Of a stretch of DNA of 64,000 nt, positions 54,459-64,000 are shown in pieces. A model generated the notes under the pieces. That model was not told the origin of the DNA. It made no database searches and was given only the letters and a program-made list of their open reading frames with translations. How positions within the stretch are numbered: the first letter of the stretch is position 1; each line of letters begins with the position of its first letter. Made by a program: the position numbers and the translations under genes. The stretch lies in assembly GCA_019279435.1 (NCBI GenBank), contig JAAALK010000081.1, positions 55,109,318-55,173,317 of the forward strand. The letters are read 5' to 3'. Origin of the DNA: Zizania palustris (taxonomy: Eukaryota; Streptophyta; Magnoliopsida; Poales; Poaceae).

Positions 54459-57400
54459 ATGCCGAAGAAAGTTGCTTCGAAGGCTTTGGCCTTAGGCTCG
54501 AGTTCTAGCTCTGCCCAGGCGCAGGAAGCGGCTGCAGTGGTAGCGAAGCCTGCAGCGAGGCGGCTGGGGCCGAGGGATCTTCGATCGCCATCAGACAAAT
54601 TTGAGCAAACCTTGGAGATGAGGGCTTCGATCTGGACGGAGGAGTCTGTCCGAAGGACCTGGGCGGGGAAGATATCATCGAAGATCCAACTTCGGGTGCC
54701 GGAGAAGTCGGAGGCCATACCGAGGCTACGGGCTGACGAAGTGGTACTATTCGAGGCTTACTTCGAAGCCAGCCTCAGATTGCCAGTTGTGGCGATGCTG
54801 AGTGAAGTCTTGAAGGCTTACAACCTCGAGCTTCCTCAACTGTCGCCCAACGTCGTGGCGAGGCTAGCGGTGTTTGAATGGGCCATGAGGGCCGAAGGCT
54901 GCGAGGGGCGCACCGACGTCTTCATAGCTCTTCACAACGCCAACTGCCAACCAAACCTGAGGGAGGGAACAGACCACGCCAAGTGGGCTTTGGCCTTTGG
55001 AAGCGCTAACTTCCAGCTTCAAAGGGAGTATGAGGATGCCTTCCAAGCGAGGGCCGCTAATAGCAAGTGGTACTTGAGGTGGGATCGAGAGTGGTTTCAC
55101 GCCTCCATTGGCACGAGCTCTCCCCTTCGGAGTACCAACGCGCTCATCTGTTACCGGCGCGAAGGAGTGGTGAAGACGAGCCCTGACACCCTTCGCTCGA
55201 GGATCATGCTCCTTCGGAAGGTGGCTTCGAAGATGAGCATGAGGGACCTCGTGGAGGAGTTTATCACCCTTCGGCTCAGCCCCCTTGCGCGCTCTTGGCC
55301 AGAGGGCCTCTTTCAACCTTCGGGCCCAGGGGGCCTAAACGAGGTGGCAACAAAACGCCTTGGTAAGACTTCGAAGCCTTTCCACTTTCATACTTCACCA
55401 AATAACTTTGCTCTGACTTGGAATCTTAATCAAGCCGCTCTTGAAGTGAGGACTCCGGAAGAGGCCATCATGGCGGCGGAGCGTGTTGTCGGAGCCCCGA
55501 CACTTGAGGAGCAGGCCCAACCGCTTGTTCTGGTGGGGACTTGGGAGCACTGGAATAGAGTGTGGACCTTGCTCGGTGCCGAGGGGGTCCAGGCTCTACC
55601 ATACTTCTCCAACCTTGTACCCTCGGCGACCGGCTCCAAGAGGAAGAAGGTGGACAACGACAAACCCGAAGCTTCGAGGGCTCGGTCGGAGGTCCCAGTG
55701 ACCGAAGCCTCTACTGCGGAGGAGGAAACGGTCGCGAACCCTGGAACCGGAGCAGAATCAGCAAGGGCTCTGGCAGCAGCTACCGAAGTGGTGGCGAAGG
55801 CCGCAACGACGATGACTTCGGGCGCAAAGGTTGAGGCGCCAGCTTCGCAGCAAAAGGATTGGGGTGCACTCATCGACCCCTCGGCCTTCAAAGAAATCTC
55901 CAACGATGGTAAACACTTGAACATTCTTCTCTTTTCATACGTTGATATTGACTTCATGTTTTTTGCAGAAGTCGATGCCGGTGCGAAGTCCACCGCACCG
56001 AAGCCGACGGAGACCTCCAGCGGTAGCAGCAGTTCGGAGTCCGATAGCTCCTCGTCTAAAGAAGACGAAGGCAACGGCCATGGCGAAGGGGACCTTCGAG
56101 ATGAGGCCGAAGAGCACGTCGAGGTGGTGGACCGGAGCCTGACTCCGCTGGAGCCTGCATCGGAGGCTGAAGTGGAGGAGATAGTCCGGCCCCTGCGGTC
56201 GAAGGGGGCCGTGACGGAGGCGGCCATCCATGATTTTCATTAAGGCTGCGCTGCTGCAGAATCAGGGGGCTTGGTGGCTCAACTCAGCCGCTCGAGCCCC
56301 TTCGACCTCTTCACAAATGCAAACGAAGCCTTCATTCAAGTGAGCAAAGTCCTATACAGCCTTAGAGTCATGCTTGTTCTTCAATCAACACTTATGATTT
56401 TCTTGAACTCTTTTAGGCCTTCGCATTGAATGGCACAGCAGCAACCTCTACGGACAGGCGGATGAGGTGCTTGGCGGAGGAGAGGGATGCCCTCCGACGC
56501 GAAGTCTCGGTGGAAGCCGAGAAGCGAAGGCGGTCCGAGGCCTCAGCAGAGACGGCGAGACTAAGGCCGACAAGGCGAGGGAGGTCCTAGCTTCAGAGAC
56601 CGACAGGCTTCGGGCGAAGCTTCGAGCTTCGGAGGATGCTAGAGCAGAGTTGGCGGAGGAGAATTCAAAACTTCGCCAAGCTGCTCTCTGCTTGGAGGAC
56701 TTCATTGTTCACAACATTGACGAAGCCACTTCGAGCTTGACCGAGGTCCTTGAGAAGATAGGAACCGAGTGCCGGGTTCCAGACATTGGCCTTCAGGACC
56801 CAATCGGAGACAGCGTCGAGTTCCTGAAGACGGTGGCTGCGAGAGCGGAGGTGTCCCTGAAGGGCTTCGCCTTGATGGCTGGCCGAGTGGCGGGTCAAGG
56901 ACGGCTGCAAATGCTTCACGACTCGGGGTGCAACCACCTCGAAGCAGCGACCTCGGCGACTCTGGTGGCCTTCGGAGGCCAGCACCTGGTGACGCCTCTG
57001 CCAGGCGTCCACGGAGCCTGGCGTCGAATTCAAGAGCCTTGGAAGGCTCAAGGCTGCGAAGCAGTCCTCGAACTCCAGAAGGCCATCCACCTTCGCCGAG
57101 CCAGGGCACAAGCCTCGCCAGCTCAGCCTTCGACGTCGGCACCTCCGCCTCTGAAGGTGTATATCTCCTTAGGTTCCTTGTAATTCTTAGCTGTAGGCTT
57201 GTAAAAACTTATCAGTTTATTAATATAAATGTGGGGGTACTTTATACCTGCCCAGGCTCAGCCTTCGAATGTTGACCTTGAAGTACTTGAGGACTCTGAA
57301 GAACTTCGCCAGTTATGGGTGGCCCTCGAGGTAGCTAGGTCTGAAGGCCCCCTCGGTTCAAACTTCCAAGGGGTCCAAACAGCGAAGCCATTTCCGAAGT

Positions 57401-57669
57401 AGCCCTGGAGCTACTGGCTACCGTGAAGATGGAGCTCCTTCGGAGTTCATCCTCCTCGCCAGACTTAAGCTGCTTTGAAGTAGACTTACATGACAACGGG
57501 GTACAGCCTTCGACTATGGCTCTGGCAAGTGATGAAGCTTTAGACTTCTCTGCCTTCGACATGGCACCGCCTATCAGGGCGTGGATGAACCAGACGTGGG
57601 AGAGCAAGCTCCGACGAGGCTTCGTCCAGCCGAGGGGGCCCTGGCCGGAAGAAGAGCAAGCGAGGGTCG
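54459..57669 (+). pseudogene. Antisense Transposase_28-type ('putative gypsy type transposon') gene
   Basis: Spliced model: exon 1 54459-55908, intron 55909-55968 (60 nt, GT-AG), exon 2 55969-56339, intron 56340-56416, exon 3 56417-57156, intron 57157-57255, exon 4 from 57256, cut at 57669 by H's LTR. The N-terminus MPKKVASKALALGSS leads to a globular domain (VVLFEAYFEASLRLP, LPQLSPNVVARLAVFEWAM) typical of PF04195. An acidic serine-rich linker and a coiled coil (LRAKLRASEDARAELAEENSKLRQ) follow. Defects: TAA at 56241-56243, a frameshift near 56550 and another near 57380. The function of this family is unknown. Antisense extra ORFs downstream of pol are known in Tat-lineage elements. Confidence 0.8.
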
Positions 57670-59098
57670 TGTTGATAGCAAAAAATGGCAGTAATGGCTA
57701 GATTATCAAAATATCAATTTTTGGTGATTTGGGCTGAAAGTACACATGTCCAGGGTCTGTCCGAAGCCCTACAGGGCCGAAGGCAATTGAGCTATGGGCC
57801 CCGAAAGCCTCTAGCCAGTCCATGGGCTTCGGCCAGGAAGCCTTCGAAGGCCCACGCTGCCGAAGCTTCGAAAGCCTTCAGAGGCCCACGCTGTCCAAGC
57901 TTCGGCCCGAGGAGCAAGCCTCGATGGGCCTGGCCGAAGCCCATGCTACCAAAGCTTTGGCCCGAGGAGCAAGCCTCGACGGGCCTTGCCGAAGCCCACG
58001 CTACTGAAGCTTCGGCCCGAGGAGTAGGCCTCGACGGGCCTGGCCGAAGCCCACCTCGGCAGAGATAGAGTTGTACGCGTTTCTAGCTCAATCTCTATCT
58101 CTATTTGGCCGGATTAATAGCAGATTAGATTAGGAGTTAACCCCATATAAATAGAGAGGCATGGACGGCGTGGAGAGCCCCCCTTCAACTCAAACCAAAC
58201 CAAATCCCATGCTTTGATTGCATTTACTTTACCTTTATTTTCCTGTACCTCTTCGTGGGTTTTCCTGGAAGCCCTCCGTCGGCCGCTACGGAACAGTGGT
58301 AAACCTTGTTACTTCACCTGTGAAGTATCCATTAATCTACATAATAGATTTCTATCGCCTTGTTACTTCGCCCGTGAAGTATCCGCTAATCAGTGTAATA
58401 GATTGCTACCTTCGCTACTAGTGCAACACTTAGCAGAATTCTGTCCTTAGGCCAAATTGGTACATCGCACCTTCTCTGTTGCAGGTTCGCACGTTCGGAG
58501 CTACTTCGCAAGAGGTATCCGGAGCTGAGAGATCAGTTTCGAAGGTCGTCAGACACCCTTTGGCAGACCGCAGGCTTCGGCAACAGGCTTCGCCAGTAGA
58601 TTTCGTCGCATCAGGCTTCGCCACGACCATACCTCGCATCGGACGAAGTTGCTCTCGTGCGCGGCCCTCGCGTCACTATTTCGTACTTCGCTGTATTGGA
58701 GGCTTCGCCCCGAACACTGCCGTTCGGAGGTGATTGTCGTGTCCAAATCTGTTCAGAGCTCACCTTCGATCAGATTACTCCGAACGCCGAAGGCACCCTT
58801 CGGCGGGACACTTCGCACCGAATGCCGAAGGTATACTTCGGTGACCCCTTCGCACCAAACTTCAAACCAGACGGGCTCCGACTGGTTGGCTGATTTTATT
58901 CTGTTTAATCTATCTTTTTCAGCTAATTGGATTATTTTGTATAATCTAGTTGCCTGGCGACTCCACCCCCTTATCCCTATTAAGGGTAGTCGGAACGCGA
59001 CGTCGGTGCCACGTCACGCTTAGGCCTGTCCCTAAGTATCCGTGCACTTTTGGATCGTTGGACTGACCCAAGTGCGGGGGCACGTTTCCGTGTCAACA
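57670..59098 (+). repeat. Element H 5' LTR
   Basis: 1429 bp, tgttgatagc ... gtgtcaaca, opposite in strand to B's LTRs and highly similar. TATAAATA at 58146-58153. The 55-bp tandem region is at 57830-58070. Confidence 0.93.
58146..58153 (+). promoter_or_regulatory. TATA box in H LTR
   Basis: TATAAATA in ccccatataaatagagagg, the same position as in the B and E LTRs. Confidence 0.72.
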
Positions 59099-59105
59099 CA
59101 CTTTT

Positions 59106-59123
59106 TGGCGACTCCACTGGGGA
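59106..59123 (+). other. Element H primer-binding-like site
   Basis: TGGCGACTCCACTGGGGA seven bases after the LTR, one substitution from B's site. Confidence 0.65.
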
Positions 59124-59139
59124 TGAGCTACACCAACAT

Positions 59140-61715
59140 GATGAGTACGTCTACATCGGCCACCAGTACATCCACATCGACTACTACGTCTGCACCACCG
59201 ATGGACACAATAGGAGGCACAGATATCGACAACCGCAACATATTGTCACCTACACTTGAAGATATCCCCGCCGCAGACCGAGCAGAGATCGAGGCAAAGT
59301 TAAAGGGACTCCAAGACATGATGCTTGGGGGCTACATCAAGACACGCGCGGGCTTCTTAAAGCGCGACATCGTCACCCCCGACCTCGCCCAAGTCTAGGT
59401 AACACCTGTATCACCTCGCTTATCTTCTTTAGAAATTGAGCAAAAGATTGATGCATCAGTGGATCAAGCCATTAGCGCTTTGCTAGCCAACCGTTTGGAT
59501 TCGGCAGTCAGCTCCCAAGTGGAGGCGACTCTCAGGAGGTTCAGCTTTACTGAGGTCATGCCCCCGGTTCCCATTGCTAGTGCACCACTGGCAAACCACA
59601 TATACGGTAGGACTAACGATAGCACCGGCACCATCATGTCTCCGGCCTCAACACTTATGGCCGAGACTAATCATTACACCTACAGTCAAAACAACACTAT
59701 GTACCATGCACCGCCACCCGCGTCGGTACCCGCGCTGCCCGCACCACATGCGCCGGCGCCCGGACACGAACACGTCATACAAATAGCGCGAGGGAAGAGA
59801 CACATGGCCGAGACGCTGATATCCCACCACGTGTCGCGCCCCCGCATGAAAGGCGCGCACAAACAATATACCAAGATGACATAGAGGAGCGGGTCCACAC
59901 ACTATTTAAGGAGTGTGTCGGCTTCGTGCCCAAGCGACGGGTTAGGGTTTACCGTAAACCATACCCCGACAACCTTGATACAGTACCCTACCCCCGTGGC
60001 TATAGAATCCCTGAATTCACTAAATTCGATGGTGAGGGTAGCAAAACTACACTAGAGCATGTTAGTCAATTTTTGGCGCAGTGTGGAGAAGTTAGCGGGA
60101 TAGATGCCCTAAAGGTTAGACTATTTTCTCTCTCGCTATCCGACACTGCTTTCACGTGGTTTTTGGCGCTCTCGCCGAACTCCATCCACACGTGGGATGA
60201 TTTAGAGCGGAAATTCCATGATTATTTCTACATGGGTGAGACAGAGCTTAGGCTCTCACATCTGACATCGGTTAGGCAGAAATCTAGCAAGAACGCCTCT
60301 GAATACATCAAGCGTTTTAGGGATACTAGAAACCGATATTTTAGCCTTAATATTTCAGAGAGGGACTTGGTGGAACTAGCTTTTAACGGGTGGCATTCCG
60401 AAATTAAAGAAACGTTAGATAACCAAAACTTTTTAGAAGTTAGTCAAGTTTTATAGCAGGCTCTGGTCCAGGAAGGCCGAGCCAAAGATAAGAAATTTAT
60501 TAAGACGTTTAACAAGCCTAGGGCTGAAATCCACATCATGGAATGCTCTGATGAGGAGGAGTTAGAGGAAGAGGAATCGACCGATATGTACGCGGCCGAA
60601 TGGGTTTGGAACACTAAAAATAAACCTGTCACCTGCTCTGAGTTACGACCATCCCCCACAAAGAATCGGCTTAGTGAGGTCAAATACTCGTTTGATATAA
60701 CTAAATGTGATAAAATATTTGATTTTCTCTTAAAAAGCCAGCTTCTCAGGTTACCTAAGGATCAAGTCATTCCACCTGCCGAAGAGTTAAAGAAGCATCC
60801 ATACTGTAAGTGGCGTGACTCGCATTCACATAATACTAATGATTGCAATGTTTTTCGATGGTAGATACAATCGGCCATAGAAGAAGGACGATTGAAGATA
60901 GACCATGATCCAAAGATGAAGCTGGATAAAGATCCTTTTCCAGTCAACGCTATCGACCTCGGCGAAAAGAAGGTTTTGATTCGGCCAGAACAGGCCGAGT
61001 TGGCTAAAGGGAAAGATGTAATTATTGGAGAACCACGCAATCGCACACTCGTACCAAAGAACCCTGAGGTAGGAGTGTGGAAACAAAACATCAACACCCC
61101 TTCGGCTAAGGCTCACAAGAGGTCGAAGGTAACATATGACATGCTGTTGAACAAGCATCGGGGAAGGGCCAAGAAAACAGGTTCGCGCGCTAAGGAGCCA
61201 AAACAGCCGAAGGGCCCGAGGCTTGCGGAGGGTGACTTCGGACCGAAGCAGGCACACCCTCCGCACGGTGGCTTCGGGCCACAATGGCCTAACTCTCCGC
61301 ATGAAGGCTTTGGGCCACGGTGGCCTGATGCTCCGCACGATGGTTCCGAGCCACAATGGCTGAACCCCCCGTACGGCAACTTCGAACCATAGTGGTCGGG
61401 CCCCCCTTGCAACAACTTCAGCCCCAATGGCCGAACCCCGCACCGTGTTAGACTTCCCCGATGGGAGGCTTCGGCCCGCACTGGACGAACGTACCTCTGG
61501 CCTGGCAAGACCCTTCACTGGTGTGGTCCGAGATACCTTCGACTTGGCCGAACACCCCCAGGTAACGGGTTCGGTTCACAGTGGGCGAGGCCACTAGAGC
61601 CTCCAATGCCTCCGCCATATGACTGGGCGGGGACCCAGTGGGCTCCGTACGTATCTGGGACAGGGTACGCTCCGCAGCCTAACAGTATGTCTTATTTCCC
61701 TTCGGAGTATTATGG
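59140..61715 (+). pseudogene. Element H gag
   Basis: Begins MSTSTSATSTST. TLEDIPAADRAEIEAKL follows at 59260. The gag domain FTKFDGEGSKTTLEHVSQFL ... SIHTWDDLERKFHDYF is at 60.0-60.4 kb, zinc knuckle CKWRDSHSHNTNDC at 60.8 kb, and WP repeats at 61.2-61.45 kb. In-frame TAG codons at 59396-59398, 60454-60456 and 60862-60864 correspond to CAG in B (and, for the last two, in E). There is a further TAG at 61390-61392, and a one-base deletion near 59790. Decayed but full-length in outline. Confidence 0.85.
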
Positions 61716-62822
61716 ATGGCAGGGGCGAACAGCCGCAGTGGAGGGGGCATCATCCACAGACTGTCCGTGGTGCCTCCGAATCGGACCATGCAGAGTGAAG
61801 CCAAAGAGTGCGAGCATTCGGAGGCCGAAATCAGGGAGTCTGAAGCCATAACCATCAGGGTTGTGTCTCAGGAAGTCCCAATCCCAAAGACTTCGTTGCC
61901 GAGGTCTGACGGAGGTAAGTCTCATACTTTGACTGATCTCTGCGCCGGAGCTTGGTTTGATCGGCCGAACGAGGCCGATCCATCCGACGGGGTTCGCAGC
62001 GAAGCCCCCTCCGAGCACAGGGTGCCCAAGGCCGAACGGCACAGTACCACTTCAGCTAGAATTAACAAAAGTCGAACAGTAGCACTCGGCACCAAGCCTC
62101 AGCCCTCTTGGGCACCCCCAGGCATGTCCAAATCACAGAAGAGACGCCTACAAAGGCTGCGGGCACAGGAGATGCGCGAGAAAAAAGCTGAGGCCAAGTG
62201 TGACGCTATCTTTGAAGAGATCCGCCCTCGGCTAGCTACGAAGCAGGTATGGAGAGAGAAGCCGGTTGAGATAACCAACCCGGTTCCTAGTCCGAGCGAT
62301 GACGACGACGACATGCTCAACGACGACGACTACTCGCCCATCTCTGAAGGGCCCGCACCACAGGCGATGGACATCAACATCGTCACATTACCTGCCGAGT
62401 TCGCCCTGTCGCACGACAAGGCCGAGGTCGCTCAATTGAACCTCAGCTCGCGCAATGCCATCTTTGAGAAGCCCGAGGACTCGGCTCGCCATCTAAAACC
62501 CCTCTACGTCAGAGGTCACATTGATGGGAAGCCGATTTCCCGAATGCTCATCAACGACGGTGCCACAGTTAACTTAATGCCTTATTCGTTGATGAAGAAG
62601 CTTGGCATGAATGAGGACGACCTAAAGAGGACCAACTTGATGCTCAACGGCTTCAATGGCGAGAGCTCCGAGGCTAAGGGAGTACTCTCTATGGAGTTGA
62701 CAGTGGGCAACAAGACATTGCCAACAGCATTTTTCGTCGTCGACGTTCAAGGTAACTATAGCGTGTTGCTCAGACGCGACTGGATTAACGCAAACTGTTG
62801 CATTACCTCTACCCTACACTAG
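61716..62822 (+). pseudogene. Element H gag tail and aspartic protease
   Basis: 368-codon frame matching B 7706-8827. The protease box reads LINDGATVNLMPYS where B has LIDGGATVN, so the catalytic Asp position is altered (Asn-Asp for Asp-Gly). It ends at TAG 62820-62822, as in B. Confidence 0.84.
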
Positions 62823-62825
62823 TGC

Positions 62826-63617
62826 TTGATACAGTGGGACGGCGATGAGGTGGAGGTCATCCCCGTGGATACTTTGGCCCAAGTAGCTTTGGCCGATGTG
62901 TCGGTTGACGCCATCCATAACAAAGTAGAGTGTCTATCAGGTAGAGATCTTTCGGATTATGACTTTGTTAGTGTATCCGGAGGACGGTTTGTACCAGTGT
63001 CTGTAAAGCCGGCTGGAGTAGCACGGCTATTTTTGTATTAATAGTCATGTCTAGCGAGGATAATCTAGACTGGCTAAAGTCTCGTGTGGAGCAATATCGG
63101 TCTAATAAAGACGGTATTGCCGAAGCCACCGAGGACTTTAGCGAATTAGAAAAATTAGGACATGGATTTGCGTCGGCCGATCCCTTGGAGGAGGTCGACA
63201 TAGGTGATGGTAGCATCCCAAGGCCGACTTTTGTAAACCAAAATTTACGGCCCAATGAAAAGGATGAAGTAATAAAGTTACTTCGGTCGTATGTCGATTG
63301 TTTCGCATGGGAGTATAGCGAGATGCCAGGGCTAAGCCACGAGATCGTGGAGCATCGGCTGCCCATCAAGTCCGGATTTAGGCCTTATAAGAAGCCTCCC
63401 CGTCGCTTTAATTCGGTCGTCTATGACCGAGTTAAAGAAGAAGTGGAACGACTACTCAAGGCTGAATTTATTAGGCCGTGCAGGTACGCGGAATGGGTTG
63501 CTAACATTGTGCTTGTAGAGAAGAAAGGGAGCGGCAAGATACGGGTATGCATTGATTTCAGGGATCTGAACAGAGCCACTCCAAAAGATGAGTACCCGAT
63601 GCCGATAGCTGACATGC
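62826..63617 (+). pseudogene. Element H protease-RT linker and RT N-terminus
   Basis: CLIQWDGDEVEVIPVDT... (62826-63041) is followed, after a stop and short gap, by 63047 SSEDNLDWLKSRVEQYRSN ... FAWEYSEMPGLSHEIVEHRLP and RT motif SGKIRVCIDFRDLNRATPKDEYPMP. The frame passes the MPIADM point and then runs into foreign LTR sequence. Confidence 0.83.
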
Positions 63618-64000
63618 CGATAGCCAGGCAACCAGATTACACGAAATAATCCAATTAGCCGAAAAAGATAGATTAAACAGAATAAAATCAGCAAACCAGT
63701 CGGAGCCCGTCTGGTTCGAAGTCTGGTGTGAAGGGGTCACCGAAGGGTACCTTCGGCGTCTGGCGCGAAGTACTCCGCCGAAGGGTGCCTTTGGCGTTTG
63801 GAGTGATCTGATCAAAGGTGAGCTCCGAATAGATCCAGACGCGACAATCACCTCCGAACGGTGAGGTTCGGGGCGAAGCCTCTAATACAGCGAAGTACGA
63901 AATAGTGACGCGAGGGCCACGCGCACGCGCAACTTTGTCCGGTCTGGAGTATAGTTGTGGCGAAGCCTGAGGCGACGAAGTCTGCTGGCGAAGCCTATTG
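63618..64000 (-). repeat. Inverted B-family LTR fragment joined to H
   Basis: From about 63624, ccaggcaaccagattac onward matches the minus-oriented LTR at 1199-1575 and 26418-26790 and runs off the window. It is in inverted orientation relative to H's own LTR, with a short repeat ccgatagc at the junction (63602-63609, 63617-63624). Confidence 0.88.

Larger units (their letters stand above)
54013..57669 (-). mobile_element. Element G internal 3' region with antisense gene
   Basis: DNA between G's polypurine tract and element H's LTR. It contains no pol sequence in the sense orientation, only the antisense gene at 54459-57669. H's insertion removed or displaced the rest of G. Confidence 0.65.
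57670..63617 (+). mobile_element. Element H: B-family retrotransposon, 5' portion
   Basis: Plus strand: 5' LTR 57670-59098, primer-like site 59106-59123, gag, protease, linker and RT start, ending within RT at about 63617, where it joins an inverted LTR fragment. Left flank is ggtcg (57665-57669). It lacks most of RT, both RNase H domains, integrase and a 3' LTR in this window. Confidence 0.9.

Noticed and set aside
55430..56227. 265-codon minus-strand frame opposite the antisense gene of G
   Set aside because: Mirror of a Ser/Ala-rich coding region; lacks domains and pol similarity expected for G's sense strand.

Overview
The window reads as heterochromatic, repeat-dense plant nuclear DNA, most likely from a grass. 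That assignment is an inference, based on Ty3/gypsy elements of Tat and Tekay type, a CACTA DNA transposon, a Transposase_28-type ('putative gypsy type transposon') gene and plastid-derived debris with a grass-like rpoB segment. I see no ordinary single-copy host gene. Almost every base belongs to a mobile element, and the elements are inserted into one another, so much of the order of events can be read from target-site duplications (TSDs).

Left half (1-45714). Element A, a minus-strand Tat-lineage retrotransposon (1-1052 and 27711-29926), was split by element B (1058-27705, minus strand, 5-bp TSD ggccc). B is a Tat-lineage element of about 10.6 kb once its own insertions are removed. Its gag was split by a 14.9-kb CACTA transposon (9495-24393, plus strand, TSD aat). 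Its 3' LTR was split by a 1.1-kb mosaic of plastid rpoB, 23S and 16S fragments (1958-3099). Element C, plus strand and of the same family as A, starts at 29927 inside A's gag region. C is cut in its integrase at 34793 by element D, a chromodomain (Tekay/Del-like) element with 2.7-kb LTRs, an initiator-tRNA-Met primer site and an extra ORF upstream of gag. A 100-N assembly gap (45715-45814) falls in D's right LTR.

Right half (45815-64000). This part holds three more members of the B family. E is minus strand: gag plus 5' LTR, 45815-50290. F is a minus-strand gag-PR-RT fragment, 51548-53060. H is plus strand: LTR, gag, PR and RT start, 57670-63617, joined at its 3' side to an inverted LTR fragment. 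Between F and H lies G (53069-57669), the 3' end of a minus-strand Tat-like element. G carries a spliced gene in antisense orientation with its own TATA box. The stretch 50291-51547 is unassigned.

Function. No retrotransposon here looks autonomous: each pol has nonsense codons, frameshifts or truncations, and many stops are CAG-to-TAG changes when sister copies are compared. The CACTA element has a broken TNP2 transposase. However, it keeps an apparently intact six-exon Transposase_24/Ulp1-protease gene, a small gene of unknown function, three promoter modules that follow subterminal-repeat blocks, a 288-bp tandem array and a 180-bp-arm hairpin. The least ordinary observations are a 19-bp 'micro-LTR' with its own TSD inside D's left LTR, the plastid mosaic in B's LTR, D's ORF0, and the antisense gene in G.
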